A stretch of DNA of 64,000 bases, taken from NCBI GenBank assembly GCA_964606885.1, contig CAZSHB010000003.1:1-64000 (forward strand). Reading direction: 5' to 3'. The notes under the pieces are model-generated. The model was given only the letters and a program-made list of their open reading frames with translations. It had not been told where the DNA came from and made no database searches. Positions 16,723 to 26,750 of the stretch are shown here, piece by piece. The DNA comes from CAZSHB01 sp964606885 (GTDB lineage Bacteria; Babelota; Babeliae; Babelales; CAIQNR01). Each line of letters begins with the position of its first letter. Position 1 is the first letter of the stretch. A program made the translations under genes and the position numbers.

Positions 16723-18378
16723 ATGATAAGAAGAAAATTATTTTTTATCGTTTGGAGCATGCTTTTATTGGGGCTATGCCAACCGAGCAATGCCATGAGC
16801 GATATGGACGAAGATATTTTAAGTGGCCTTTTCTATCAAGATAATGATATGGAACTGCCAACTGGTCTTGATGCTAACGTTATCACCAGAGCTGGTGGCG
16901 GGGCAACTAGCGTTCCTTTTTTAACCAGTCTTGGACTACAAGATCTCTTAAAAACACCACTCTATCTACGTACCAACCCGATTATGCGCGTACCGCTGCT
17001 CGATTTGCCTATGTTCCAAAAATTTGTGAACTATCATAAACCGGGCAATCAATTTGAAATTTTCCCTTTCTACACACAAACGTACGAAGAAAACTTTTAC
17101 AAAAATCATACCCATATCGACTCTTATATAGACTTAAGAAATCCTAATTTTATGAGCACTCTTGACGCTGCAGTAACTCCTCTTGGTCTTGATATAAACA
17201 TCCCACAAATCTTACCCCTTTTTTACAACCTCAAACTACAAGAACGCCGTACTGGCTTCATGCCTCAATACATTAAGAATTTTGATACCTGGTCATTCTT
17301 GGTGCGCGTACCTGTGTATTACCAAGAACACAACTTGTACTTAACGCCTGAAGAACAAGAAGCAATTAATAACAACCCACTTTTCCAACAATCTGCAGGC
17401 GAAGATTATATGCAATTCGCTCGCCAACATCTTATTTGCGATGCATTAGGAGTAGGCGATACACGTTTGATGTTTGAATTCTTTGTGTACGACCATCCGA
17501 CCTACCAGTGGGGTTGTGGTCTTAGGTTAACACTTCCTACAGGGTTCACTTTCAAAAAAGGCTTGTACGGTTCTGCATTTCCAAAAGATAAAGCTGCACC
17601 AAATCTTGATATCAGTGATATCGTCACTACTGAATTTCTTGAAACGGGACAACTCACTTCCCAACAAACCCAAGAAGTGGTGAACTTTAGCGAATCTGTT
17701 TTGGATAGACTCTCTACCATTTTACTTAATCAACCTATGGGTAATGGACATCATCTAGGTATTGGTATTTTCTCTCATGCGCATATGCGTTTCTCTTCTT
17801 GGATATCACTTGGCAGTCTTACCCAGATTGAAATTTTAATGCCATGCGGCACCAGCAGGTTCTTTTATCTTGGTCCTGATATAGCTGCCTATAACGCATT
17901 TGACTGGAGTGAGGCTGGTCAAAACACACAAATTCCTGAAAAATTAAAATACTTTAATACACAACTTCAAAAGAAATTTTTCCCTCCACTCTATTCATGC
18001 ATGGTGTTTCCAGGTTTAATTTTACAAAATACCACTGCCCTTCTTTTTGAAGGTGAATTCTGGAATAAGACTATCGGTTCCGATTTATGGTTCCAAACCC
18101 CAGAACATGTATGGGACGTACAAGTACCTGCACAAGCAGCACCGTTCCTGGATGTTGATAAATCAAAAATGGGTGGCGGATACCAAGCAAAAATATGGGG
18201 TTCTCTAGAACGTAACGCCAAAGTTCAATCGTATTGGATAAGAAACGAGGACGAAACACGCACACGACTCATGGAACTTTCTCCTTGGACTTTTGGTCTA
18301 CGGGGCGAAGTTGCTTCCAACAGTTATACCGTAGGTGGGGATTGGGGCATTTCTGTGTACATAAAAAATGAATTTTAA
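16723..18378 (+). CDS. Putative outer-membrane beta-barrel protein
   Basis: The 551-residue protein starts with a signal peptide (residues 1-24, ending SNA) and ends in a terminal phenylalanine after alternating residues (WGISVYIKNEF), the recognition signal for the BAM machinery. The sequence is rich in aromatic residues and Gly and shows many amphipathic strand-like stretches, for example WGCGLRLTLPTGF and TFGLRGEVASNSYTVGGDWG. No known porin family is recognised. It is probably an abundant envelope protein, followed by a second exported protein 14 bases downstream. Confidence 0.65.
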   Translation: MIRRKLFFIVWSMLLLGLCQPSNAMSDMDEDILSGLFYQDNDMELPTGLDANVITRAGGGATSVPFLTSLGLQDLLKTPLYLRTNPIMRVPLLDLPMFQKFVNYHKPGNQFEIFPFYTQTYEENFYKNHTHIDSYIDLRNPNFMSTLDAAVTPLGLDINIPQILPLFYNLKLQERRTGFMPQYIKNFDTWSFLVRVPVYYQEHNLYLTPEEQEAINNNPLFQQSAGEDYMQFARQHLICDALGVGDTRLMFEFFVYDHPTYQWGCGLRLTLPTGFTFKKGLYGSAFPKDKAAPNLDISDIVTTEFLETGQLTSQQTQEVVNFSESVLDRLSTILLNQPMGNGHHLGIGIFSHAHMRFSSWISLGSLTQIEILMPCGTSRFFYLGPDIAAYNAFDWSEAGQNTQIPEKLKYFNTQLQKKFFPPLYSCMVFPGLILQNTTALLFEGEFWNKTIGSDLWFQTPEHVWDVQVPAQAAPFLDVDKSKMGGGYQAKIWGSLERNAKVQSYWIRNEDETRTRLMELSPWTFGLRGEVASNSYTVGGDWGISVYIKNEF

Positions 18379-18392
18379 AAAGGACTCTTTTT

Positions 18393-19097
18393 ATGAAAAT
18401 GATACAACGTTATTTCTCTCTTATTTTGTTAACTCCATGTGTAACACAAGCTGCCGCTGCTCAAGCAGTCAAACAAGTTGGCACTCATGCCGCTAAAGCA
18501 GCACATCATCGCACCAAAACACTTATTGTAACGCCACTCTTAAAGCTTATTGACGGCATTCCCGGCATCATGGATGCAAGCACCTTTAAAGACTGCTACA
18601 ACACCTGGAGCTTTATTAAAACTCTTCAAAGCAAAGCACAACATTTTAAATTCCAAGGTGCTTTAGTGTCACTCCAAGACTTAGTAAAGTTTGAAGTTAA
18701 GCATAAAAATATTGATAAAGAATCTGCCGAGTGGAAAGAGTTTTTAGATGTTAAAAAACAGTTTGTTGATCTATTTAAGCAAGAAACTATTGAAAAGAAA
18801 AAAAGCGTAGAATCATCATCTGCTAAAGAAGCAACTAAGAAAATTGTCGATCTATGGCTTACCACACAACCAGATAATCAAAGCACCACCTCTCTCTTAA
18901 AAAATTGGGGAACGCCAGAAGAAGAAACTGCGTTGTACAACGCTAGTGCTATGGAACTATATAAGTTCATGAATGATCTATGTCACTTTTTAGAAGACTT
19001 TATGTACAGCTGCCCAAAAGCGCGCGCCGACTTTGAATCCTACTTAAAGGACGAAAAAGAACGAGCAGCTTTTGAGAAGTTCTTTAACCACAATTAA
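18393..19097 (+). CDS. Exported helical protein, unknown
   Basis: This 234-residue protein has a signal peptide (residues 1-22) and an otherwise largely helical, Lys-rich mature part with two Cys near residues 67 and 196. It follows the barrel gene by 14 bases and precedes recD2 by 8, so the three are probably co-transcribed. It may be a periplasmic partner of the barrel, but only position suggests this. Confidence 0.55.
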   Translation: MKMIQRYFSLILLTPCVTQAAAAQAVKQVGTHAAKAAHHRTKTLIVTPLLKLIDGIPGIMDASTFKDCYNTWSFIKTLQSKAQHFKFQGALVSLQDLVKFEVKHKNIDKESAEWKEFLDVKKQFVDLFKQETIEKKKSVESSSAKEATKKIVDLWLTTQPDNQSTTSLLKNWGTPEEETALYNASAMELYKFMNDLCHFLEDFMYSCPKARADFESYLKDEKERAAFEKFFNHN

Positions 19098-19105
19098 GAA
19101 GATAT

Positions 19106-21280
19106 ATGGAAACAGTAGCCGGCGTCGTTGAACGCTTTTTATTTCAGAATCAAGAAAACGGCTACGCAGTTTTTGTATTAACTATCAAAAAAGACGTAAC
19201 GGTTGTGGTGTGCGGATCACTCCCCCCACTACGACCAGGCGAACAAGTTGAACTACAGGGTGCATGGTCTATGCACCCTACGTTTGGCAAACAGTTCCAA
19301 GCAGAATCCTGCAAAATCGAATTACCAACCAGTATTGGCGGTCTACAAAAATATCTCAGCTCCGGCCTAATTAAAGGCATCGGTCCTGCATACGCAAAAA
19401 AATTAGTCGACTATTTTGGTACAGCAGTACTCACCGTTATTGACGAAGAACCAGAACGCCTTAAAGAAGTTCCTGGTGTGGGCGTCAAACGTATTGCAGA
19501 AATCACCAACGCATGGAAGGACCAGCGAGATATCGCTAAGATCATGGTCTTCTTGCAAGAGAAAGGCGCGTCTACTGCCTACGCAGTTAAAATTTATAAA
19601 AAATATGGGCAGAACAGTATTGCGTATATGACAGAAAATCCGTACCGCATCGCTCAAGAAATATGGGGCATCGGTTTTAAAATTGCGGATCAAATAGCTC
19701 AAAATTTAGGATTTGAACGCACATCTGCCAAACGTATAAAGGCGGGCATCTTATACGCACTGACCAAACATATTGGCACAGGCAGCATCTATAGCAATGT
19801 AGAAGATCTTAAAAAACTAACGCTTGAACTATTAGAACTCACTAACGATGACGTACAACAAGTGCTCAAAACTGCACTGCACGATCTGTATAACGAAGAA
19901 AAAATTAAGCTAATTACTTACCAAGAACAACATTTTGTATGCCTTGCACAGTACTACTTTACAGAAAAAAGTATTGCGCAAAAGTTACTCACACTCCTGC
20001 AAACGCCAACAACAAAAACGTTTGACACTCATGCTATCTATCAAGAGTTACGTGCACCTAGTGCAGGGACACTTGCTCTTAACGAGCTGCAACAGACGGG
20101 CATCATGAGCTGTTTAACTAACAAAGTATCTATTATTACCGGTGGTCCTGGTACAGGTAAAACAACTCTGATTAAACAACTGTTAAAAATTTTAGACGCT
20201 AACAACAGAGTCTATAAGTTAACTGCTCCCACCGGTAGAGCAGCAAAACGTATTACCGAAAGTACCGGTAAATATGCTGTGACACTCCATAGACTGTTAG
20301 AGTTTAACGCGCAAACCATGGGCTTTACCCATAACGAACAAAACGCACTCAAGCTCGATTATCTCATTGTGGACGAATCATCCATGATTGATGTTTTTTT
20401 AGCACACGCACTACTGAAAGCAGTACCGTTAACAGCGCATGTTATTTTTATTGGGGATATTGATCAGCTGCCTTCAGTTGGAGCTGGCAACTTTTTACAC
20501 GACTGTATTGCAAGCGGCAAAATACCTACTACCAAACTAAATTTTATTTTTAGACAAGCGCACAACAGTTTGATTGCGTACAACGCACACCAAATTAATA
20601 CGGGGCAATTTCCTAGCTCAAGCGCGCCAGATACATTTAAAGATTACTATTTTATTAAAGAAGATAATCCGGAAATGTTGCCGGTACACATTAAAAAAAT
20701 TATCCATGTCACGCTACCACGCATGAACCTCAAACCTGAACAGGCCATTATCTTAACACCCATGAACAAAGGTTCTGCAGGCACACAGCATCTTAATAGT
20801 GTGCTCCAAGACTTACGTAACCCGGGCACCAATCAGCCACAATTAAAACGTATGTTCTCTACGTTCAAGTTAGACGACCCGGTCATGCAATTACGCAACA
20901 ATTACGATAAACATGTCTTTAACGGCGATATTGGTACCATCAGTGCAATTAACCATGAAGACAAAGAACTGACCGTTACGTATGCAGAAAAAGAAGTAAC
21001 GTACGATTTTGTAGAACTAGACGAACTGGTACTTGCATATGCAGTCTCGATTCATAAAAGCCAAGGTTCAGAATTTGATGCAGTTATTATCCCGCTCTTT
21101 ATGCAACACTTTACGCTCCTACAAAGAAATTTAGTGTATACTGCTTTAACAAGAGCAAAAAAACTCTGTATCCTTATAGGCCAACCACGGGCTATTGCTA
21201 TGGCAATTAAAAACACCAAGGGTAACGAGAGAACAACATTTTTATCCGCATTTTTAACTACTGATCTAATATGCCGCTAA
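19106..21280 (+). CDS. recD2: RecD2-type DNA helicase
   Basis: RecD2 is a 5'-to-3' superfamily 1B helicase of the stand-alone type, not part of RecBCD. The 724-residue protein has the N-terminal OB and helix-hairpin-helix region (GIGPAYAKKLV and VPGVGVKRIAEI) and Walker A GGPGTGKTTL near residue 346. Other motifs are VDESSMID (Walker B), GDIDQLPSVGAG and the C-terminal YAVSIHKSQGSEFD and VYTALTRAKK blocks. Full length matches RecD2. It overlaps the next gene by ten bases. Confidence 0.95.
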   Translation: METVAGVVERFLFQNQENGYAVFVLTIKKDVTVVVCGSLPPLRPGEQVELQGAWSMHPTFGKQFQAESCKIELPTSIGGLQKYLSSGLIKGIGPAYAKKLVDYFGTAVLTVIDEEPERLKEVPGVGVKRIAEITNAWKDQRDIAKIMVFLQEKGASTAYAVKIYKKYGQNSIAYMTENPYRIAQEIWGIGFKIADQIAQNLGFERTSAKRIKAGILYALTKHIGTGSIYSNVEDLKKLTLELLELTNDDVQQVLKTALHDLYNEEKIKLITYQEQHFVCLAQYYFTEKSIAQKLLTLLQTPTTKTFDTHAIYQELRAPSAGTLALNELQQTGIMSCLTNKVSIITGGPGTGKTTLIKQLLKILDANNRVYKLTAPTGRAAKRITESTGKYAVTLHRLLEFNAQTMGFTHNEQNALKLDYLIVDESSMIDVFLAHALLKAVPLTAHVIFIGDIDQLPSVGAGNFLHDCIASGKIPTTKLNFIFRQAHNSLIAYNAHQINTGQFPSSSAPDTFKDYYFIKEDNPEMLPVHIKKIIHVTLPRMNLKPEQAIILTPMNKGSAGTQHLNSVLQDLRNPGTNQPQLKRMFSTFKLDDPVMQLRNNYDKHVFNGDIGTISAINHEDKELTVTYAEKEVTYDFVELDELVLAYAVSIHKSQGSEFDAVIIPLFMQHFTLLQRNLVYTALTRAKKLCILIGQPRAIAMAIKNTKGNERTTFLSAFLTTDLICR

Positions 21281-21942
21281 TATTTTTATTATTGCTTCTT
21301 GTAGTACAAACCTCACTTTCTAGCAACACGTTTAAGCAACCCTTTACTATCATGCTTGACGGTGCAGGCGATGCACACCATGCGGGCAGAACGCTTGCTG
21401 GTGACTATTTAGAACGAGGACTTACTATGCAGTTAGCACAAGGAATAAAACACAAACTAGAACAAACGTATGATGGTCTACGTGTTGTTCTTGCAAGAAC
21501 TCCTGGAGAATCAGCAACACACATCCAAAGGGCAACCTTTGCAAACAGAATTGCGGATCTGTATATCAGCATCAGCCTATACCCACAAACAACTAAGCCA
21601 ACTATCGATTGCTACTATTTTTGCCTTGAGCCTCGTGCACTACCTATTGCCCCAACAAACAATTTACAATTAACACCATTAACACAAGTACATCTACCAA
21701 CAACACCGGCATCTCAAGCGTCTGCTCAAGCTTTTTATACAGAACTTAAAAACATCGTCACCAACACCATGATTGTACACATGCCAACCGGCATTCCCTG
21801 TGCACCTCTTAAAGGTATTGCGTGCCCTGCATTTGCACTAGAAGCATCAATTAAACATGCGCATGATATCCCCATGTTGGTGAATATACTCAGCTCAGCA
21901 CTCACAAAAAGTATCGATTATCATATCAGGAACCAATCATGA
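21271..21942 (+). CDS. Amidase_3-fold protein lacking zinc ligands
   Basis: The 223-residue exported protein (signal at residues 1-18) follows the N-acetylmuramoyl-L-alanine amidase (Amidase_3) plan: LDGAGDAHHAGR where active enzymes have DPGHGG, then a Glu in LERGLTMQLA, then VVLARTPGE (usually V.LTR), RATFANRIADLYISIS (usually R...AN...AD.FISIH). The His of GHGG and the His of SIH, two of the three zinc ligands, are replaced by Ala and Ser. If related, it should be inactive as a hydrolase and may bind peptidoglycan or regulate. The next gene overlaps by four bases. Confidence 0.6.
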   Translation: MPLIFLLLLLVVQTSLSSNTFKQPFTIMLDGAGDAHHAGRTLAGDYLERGLTMQLAQGIKHKLEQTYDGLRVVLARTPGESATHIQRATFANRIADLYISISLYPQTTKPTIDCYYFCLEPRALPIAPTNNLQLTPLTQVHLPTTPASQASAQAFYTELKNIVTNTMIVHMPTGIPCAPLKGIACPAFALEASIKHAHDIPMLVNILSSALTKSIDYHIRNQS

Positions 21943-22484
21943 CACTCGCACAACGCTGGTTAACACTTATTGCCGCTTTAGCCATGAGTGCAGGATTTGT
22001 GTATTTCTTAGTGCATACCAACATACTCATTATTGCACCGTACCACAGCTCATATACGCCAGCGCTTGTAACGGCAGCAACCAAGAAAAACAGCACACTC
22101 TTTTTTTATAAACAGGATGCTTGGCACCAAGAAGTAGTACCGCTACTGTTGCCCGATCAACAGGCGGACGCGCTCAGCTGTATAGCTAATCGATGGCTTG
22201 TGCTTGCAACAGAAGAAGAACTCATGAATAAAAAAGTTCGCGTAGAGCATGCTTTTATTACCCAAGATGGTAGTGGCTATCTTTCATGCGATCAGTGCCT
22301 GTTTGAATCCGCACAATCAACTCGAGAAAAATTCTTTCTTATTCAAGGGCTGATACGCTCTATCAAAGCTGCTGGAATATCTCTTAAAGGCATTTACTTT
22401 TTAGTACAGAACAAACCTATGGCCGATTATCATCTTGATTTTTCAGTGCCTTGGTCATGCGAACCGTACAACGTCAACAACTAA
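21939..22484 (+). CDS. Membrane-anchored protein, possible GerMN-like domain
   Basis: The 181-residue protein has one N-terminal membrane helix (residues 7-27) and an extracytoplasmic domain. The segment from ANRWLVLATEEEL to FLVQNKPMADYHLDFSVPW has the alternating pattern of a GerMN-type domain, but this is a weak resemblance. It overlaps the inactive amidase-like gene by ATGA and probably works with it in the envelope. It converges with the channel gene, one base apart. Confidence 0.5.
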   Translation: MTLAQRWLTLIAALAMSAGFVYFLVHTNILIIAPYHSSYTPALVTAATKKNSTLFFYKQDAWHQEVVPLLLPDQQADALSCIANRWLVLATEEELMNKKVRVEHAFITQDGSGYLSCDQCLFESAQSTREKFFLIQGLIRSIKAAGISLKGIYFLVQNKPMADYHLDFSVPWSCEPYNVNN

Positions 22485-22485
22485 C

Positions 22486-25400
22486 CTACGACTCATCGCT
22501 AAAGCCGCGTGGCGAGCCATCATCATCCTTAGAGAACTTATCTTGTAAGCGCTGTTGATCATGATTACCATGAGGTGCAGAATAGTAATGGCGTTCTTCT
22601 TGAGCCATACGCACCACACGCACGGGAAAGGCAACACTGATATCGTTAAGCTTTAAGAATTTACTAATTGCGCGGCGCACGTCACTCGCAATATCCCACT
22701 GATCAAGCGTCTTTTCTGAACTAATAAAGCCACGTACTAAAAAGACAAACCCTGAAGGCCCAAACTCTTCTAAACGAACCACAGGCGCAGGCATTTTTAA
22801 CACGTTAGGCACACTATTGAGCGCTTGCTTTAGAACATCAACCGTTTTTTCTGGGTCATCCGCATACCGAATGCCAATCATAATATCAGGGAAGGTAATG
22901 TACCCAGCAGTGTAATCCCAGTTTAAAATCGTATCACGCATAAAACGAGAGTTAGGAATAATCAAGCTGTAACTTCTTTTTCTACGGAGCACCACAGTAC
23001 GCGGAGTAATTTTACGCACCACACCTTTTACTTCATCATCAAGCATAATGTAATCGCCCACTTTTAATGGTCGGTTTACAAGCAAAATAAAGTAACCCAC
23101 AAAGTCGTTAAAAATATCCCGTAATGCCCACGCAATACCCAAAACCAACGGCGTTACGTAATAGGCAATTAAGAATCCAAATCCTTGATGCCACAGACCA
23201 AGCGTAATCACCGAGATCACTACCAAGTAATACGAAATAGTAGAAACCGCATTGTGCACACCAGGGTCAACCAAGAGCACTGCATAAATTCTAAATAACA
23301 GATATTTATCAACCAAATACGCAATAAAGAAACTAAGTGGTATGACCGCAATAGTTGCTGCAAGATCTACCAAACTCAGCTTTTGATACTGACCATCTTT
23401 TAAACCAATAACCAAACGTTTAAGTGTAAGATAATCATACATGGTTGCTATATGAATCGGTCTATTCCAGAACCAGCTTATTAACCCAATTGCTAAAATC
23501 ACACAGATAAACATCAAGAAGATAACTGATACACCGTACCATGTTTTAGCTGAAGAAAAACGGGCTTGTAGTGATTCGCCATCGGAAGAGAAGAAGAACA
23601 TAGCAACAAGGCGACGTGCAAAACCATAAAACATATACAGCAAGCGAGCAACCACAATTGTACCCAGCGTGCCCCAAAGAATATAAGAAACTAAATTGTT
23701 ATAGCCACCAATGTGCGAATCTGTCAGCGCCATAAGCAACACAACAAAACTGAGTAGTGCATAATAATAGTTGTTTACTAAGTGCCATACCCAGTTACCC
23801 CATGTTGAGCGCGTAGGAATAATGCTGAGTAAATCTTCTTTTCTAATAAGTGCTAATAGCAGTACACGAATAATAATTGAGTACACGGCAAGCAAAATAT
23901 TTGGCAGTTCAGACTTGGTGTATAGTCCAAGCATAAGTGCTTCGCGCAAAGACAGGAGCACAATGGTTGAGTACAAAAGCCAATTAAAGACGGTAAAAAA
24001 GCGATCTTCAAAACTCTCTGTTAACAACAAGAACTGCTCTTTTTGATTATATGTTTGCAACGCAAAGCTGAGTTTTTTTGCCATATAGAGCAAGTACGGT
24101 ATGGACGCTATAAAAAAGATAATACTTGGCAAATAAAGTTCTGCCGCACTGGTTGACCCAAAATGCCAAAAGAGTACCGACCAGATAAACAGACTGAGTA
24201 AATGTTCTGATGCAAACGTACAAAGTACATACGCAATTCTACTGGTGTAAAAAGCACCCTTGTATTCTTGAGCAATACGCAACAGCACGTTAGCAAACGA
24301 TGGTAAATAAGAACGTATCACAAAGTAAGCAAGAATCACGCCTAACAGCTGTGCCAAGAGTAATGCTAATGCAAAAGGACTTGCAAAGAAGTTTGCCAAT
24401 CGGTACGACAACCAACCAGAAAGGAGCGATTGAATATAAGCCTGAATGCTTGTTTTTAAATCGAGTACAAAAATCTGGATGTCCGGAATAATATTGCGAA
24501 TACCTTCAAGCGAAAGCGCTCCGCCTGCACGGTGCCACAAACTGACACGGCTCAGTTCACTTGTAATACCTTCTGACTGTTTGAGCGTTGTACTGATGGT
24601 TACCACTACCTGTGAGTAACTTTCTATCAGTTTACCTGTGATATCTGTTTGACGATTAATCATCCCTTGTGCACGTTCTAAAAACGTTATTGTTTGCATA
24701 TACAACTGATCTTGGCGTGCAAAGAGGTGCGTACGCTTAGTACGTATCTGCTCAAGGCGTTCTTTAATTTGATTGAACGCTCTATTTTGCACACTGAGCC
24801 TACTGGTTGCGGCAGTACGCTTATCTTCAAACAATGTTTTTTCGCGCATCAACTCAAATGCTTGCTCTTGATATTTCTTGATCTCGCCTTGCAAGCTTTC
24901 CGTATTTTTAAACAATTGCTGCTTAAGTTTGTACCATGTTTGTACTACTGCGTAGGTCAATTCTTTTTCTTTTAATTTAAACTTAGCAACTTCAATTTGG
25001 GCTCTATACAGTTCAACTTCTCGTTCTGCTGCCGCAATCTGTTCTGTGATAAAACCTACTTGCACAGTCAGCGCATACGCTTCTCCCGTGGTTGGTTCAA
25101 TCGTCCAATCTCGAACAGCAGAAACTTCTCCCTCTTTAGTGCCACGGATAGCATCAAGAGACGCAAGTTCTTTTTTAAGATCATCCATATAAGCAGTAAC
25201 AATGTCGATTTTTTGTACATACCGATCAGTTACGGCAATAACGAGCTGCTGCTCTTTTTTAACATCTTCTTGAGCAGCCTGCACATCTTTTTTATCTACT
25301 CTAAAAGAAACACGGACAATTAAATCCCGCTCCTGAGTAAGTAATACACGCTTTTTTTCTTCTACAGAAAGACGCTCTGTCACGAGTACTAAGCGCGCTT

Positions 25401-26136
25401 CTTGCTCCTGAATACGCACTTGTAACAGTTGGCGTTCATACTCTGCTAAGCGCACTTGGATATCTAAGAGCTCACTTTGCGTATGTACATCACCCTCAGC
25501 ATGCGCGCTCACTTTACCAAAATCGGTTTGCTCTTTAACTTTTTCTTGGTGCACTTTTTCTGCTTGTACCAGCTTTTTTTGTAAACTTGCTAAGTCCGTT
25601 TTAACTTCTGCAAGTTCCGATTTAAGTGTACGTACTTTATCTTCTTGTATGCCCACTTTATAACTAAGCGATTGCAATTCCTGAAAATCGTACAACGCTT
25701 TTTTATCTGGCAATAAGCCTTCAAATTGCGGATCTCTGACATATCCTTCAAGCAGAGCAACTGCTTCTTTATAAATACTTATGAGTTCTTTATGAGCTGT
25801 TTTAATAGTTGTTAGAATTTGTACTGATGCTTTAGCAAGTAATAATAATTGCGGCACCAACGAGTTAGCTTCTTGAGGAGGCAACTGCTCATACGTCATC
25901 ACTTGTTGTTTTGCTTTATCAAAACGCATTTGCATGTCTTGCATAAACGCGTCTTCATTTTTTTGTAAATCAAGTAATTTTGCTTTAAGACTGGCTAACT
26001 CTTCTTCTTTCTTATCGCCTACCCTGATGCGTAGTTCGCCTTGGTTTTTATTACCTATAAACCCGTCTAAAAAGCTTGATGCGTCAAGCTGCAGTGCGCT
26101 ACCAGAGAGGAGTAATAACCATACTAAATTTTTCAT
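22486..26136 (-). CDS. Large MscS-type mechanosensitive channel protein
   Basis: The start at 26136 gives a signal peptide (MKNLVWLLLLSGSALQLDAS); the longer reading from 26178 is unlikely. The 1216-residue protein has a periplasmic, heavily charged coiled-coil part (about residues 30-520), then ten or so membrane helices (about 570-1030), and near the end the MscS core: NDFVGYFILLVNRPLKVGDYI, then VVLRRKRSYSLIIPNS and a beta/alpha cytoplasmic domain. This is the layout of the MscK/MscM group. The gene overlaps the upstream stop by four bases. Confidence 0.88.
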   Translation of the reverse strand: MKNLVWLLLLSGSALQLDASSFLDGFIGNKNQGELRIRVGDKKEEELASLKAKLLDLQKNEDAFMQDMQMRFDKAKQQVMTYEQLPPQEANSLVPQLLLLAKASVQILTTIKTAHKELISIYKEAVALLEGYVRDPQFEGLLPDKKALYDFQELQSLSYKVGIQEDKVRTLKSELAEVKTDLASLQKKLVQAEKVHQEKVKEQTDFGKVSAHAEGDVHTQSELLDIQVRLAEYERQLLQVRIQEQEARLVLVTERLSVEEKKRVLLTQERDLIVRVSFRVDKKDVQAAQEDVKKEQQLVIAVTDRYVQKIDIVTAYMDDLKKELASLDAIRGTKEGEVSAVRDWTIEPTTGEAYALTVQVGFITEQIAAAEREVELYRAQIEVAKFKLKEKELTYAVVQTWYKLKQQLFKNTESLQGEIKKYQEQAFELMREKTLFEDKRTAATSRLSVQNRAFNQIKERLEQIRTKRTHLFARQDQLYMQTITFLERAQGMINRQTDITGKLIESYSQVVVTISTTLKQSEGITSELSRVSLWHRAGGALSLEGIRNIIPDIQIFVLDLKTSIQAYIQSLLSGWLSYRLANFFASPFALALLLAQLLGVILAYFVIRSYLPSFANVLLRIAQEYKGAFYTSRIAYVLCTFASEHLLSLFIWSVLFWHFGSTSAAELYLPSIIFFIASIPYLLYMAKKLSFALQTYNQKEQFLLLTESFEDRFFTVFNWLLYSTIVLLSLREALMLGLYTKSELPNILLAVYSIIIRVLLLALIRKEDLLSIIPTRSTWGNWVWHLVNNYYYALLSFVVLLMALTDSHIGGYNNLVSYILWGTLGTIVVARLLYMFYGFARRLVAMFFFSSDGESLQARFSSAKTWYGVSVIFLMFICVILAIGLISWFWNRPIHIATMYDYLTLKRLVIGLKDGQYQKLSLVDLAATIAVIPLSFFIAYLVDKYLLFRIYAVLLVDPGVHNAVSTISYYLVVISVITLGLWHQGFGFLIAYYVTPLVLGIAWALRDIFNDFVGYFILLVNRPLKVGDYIMLDDEVKGVVRKITPRTVVLRRKRSYSLIIPNSRFMRDTILNWDYTAGYITFPDIMIGIRYADDPEKTVDVLKQALNSVPNVLKMPAPVVRLEEFGPSGFVFLVRGFISSEKTLDQWDIASDVRRAISKFLKLNDISVAFPVRVVRMAQEERHYYSAPHGNHDQQRLQDKFSKDDDGSPRGFSDES

Positions 26137-26741
26137 AGATTTGTGCTCTTTACTAACAGTGGCAATGCTTTGCACCATTTACCTTGCGGGTATGCTGTTA
26201 AGCACCACACTAACCACTTATGTACTAGTTCTTCGTTGGGTAACTCTAAGAAAAGGTCCTTTAGTTTGTCAACAGGCGCATACAGAAATGCATGGTGTTC
26301 ATCATCTAAAAATTCCTTGTCTGGATACAAGCCTAGCAAGGCAAACAAAAGACACACTATTTTTTTTTGTTCTATACCCGAAGTAAATGCATTGAGATTT
26401 GCAAGAATATCAACAACATACCTGCACGCATCGCCCGCTTGTGTTCCTAGCGGAATGTAATGGTAGCACACTTCAATAAGCGCATGGAGCAGATAAATAG
26501 ACTGTGCATGATACAAAGAAGGATGCCGTTCTATTTCTAATCTATCAACACGACTATAATCATACCGCGCTTCATACACATGGTACGATACTATCGATCC
26601 AACCAAACCTGTTGCATATCTTTTATGGTCATAAAACAGCTTTTCAGTTCTTCCATGACCAATACTAAGCACTGATAACAGATTAGATCGTTGGCGCAAA
26701 ACAATAGCTACATCCCGTACATGATCTTTTTCATCGTGCAT
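26133..26741 (-). CDS. Possible RecO-like protein
   Basis: The 202-residue protein starts with an OB-like stretch (VRDVAIVLRQRSNLLSVLSIGHGRTEKL) and continues with mainly helical sequence ending in FALLGLYPD, recalling the RecO plan (N-terminal OB fold, helical C-domain). RecO helps load RecA at gaps. The zinc-binding Cys of typical RecO proteins are not evident, and identity is low. It sits between the M3 peptidase and the channel genes, overlapping the latter by ATGA. It may be an unrelated cytoplasmic protein. Confidence 0.35.
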   Translation of the reverse strand: MHDEKDHVRDVAIVLRQRSNLLSVLSIGHGRTEKLFYDHKRYATGLVGSIVSYHVYEARYDYSRVDRLEIERHPSLYHAQSIYLLHALIEVCYHYIPLGTQAGDACRYVVDILANLNAFTSGIEQKKIVCLLFALLGLYPDKEFLDDEHHAFLYAPVDKLKDLFLELPNEELVHKWLVWCLTAYPQGKWCKALPLLVKSTNL

Positions 26742-26750
26742 GTGTCTTGC

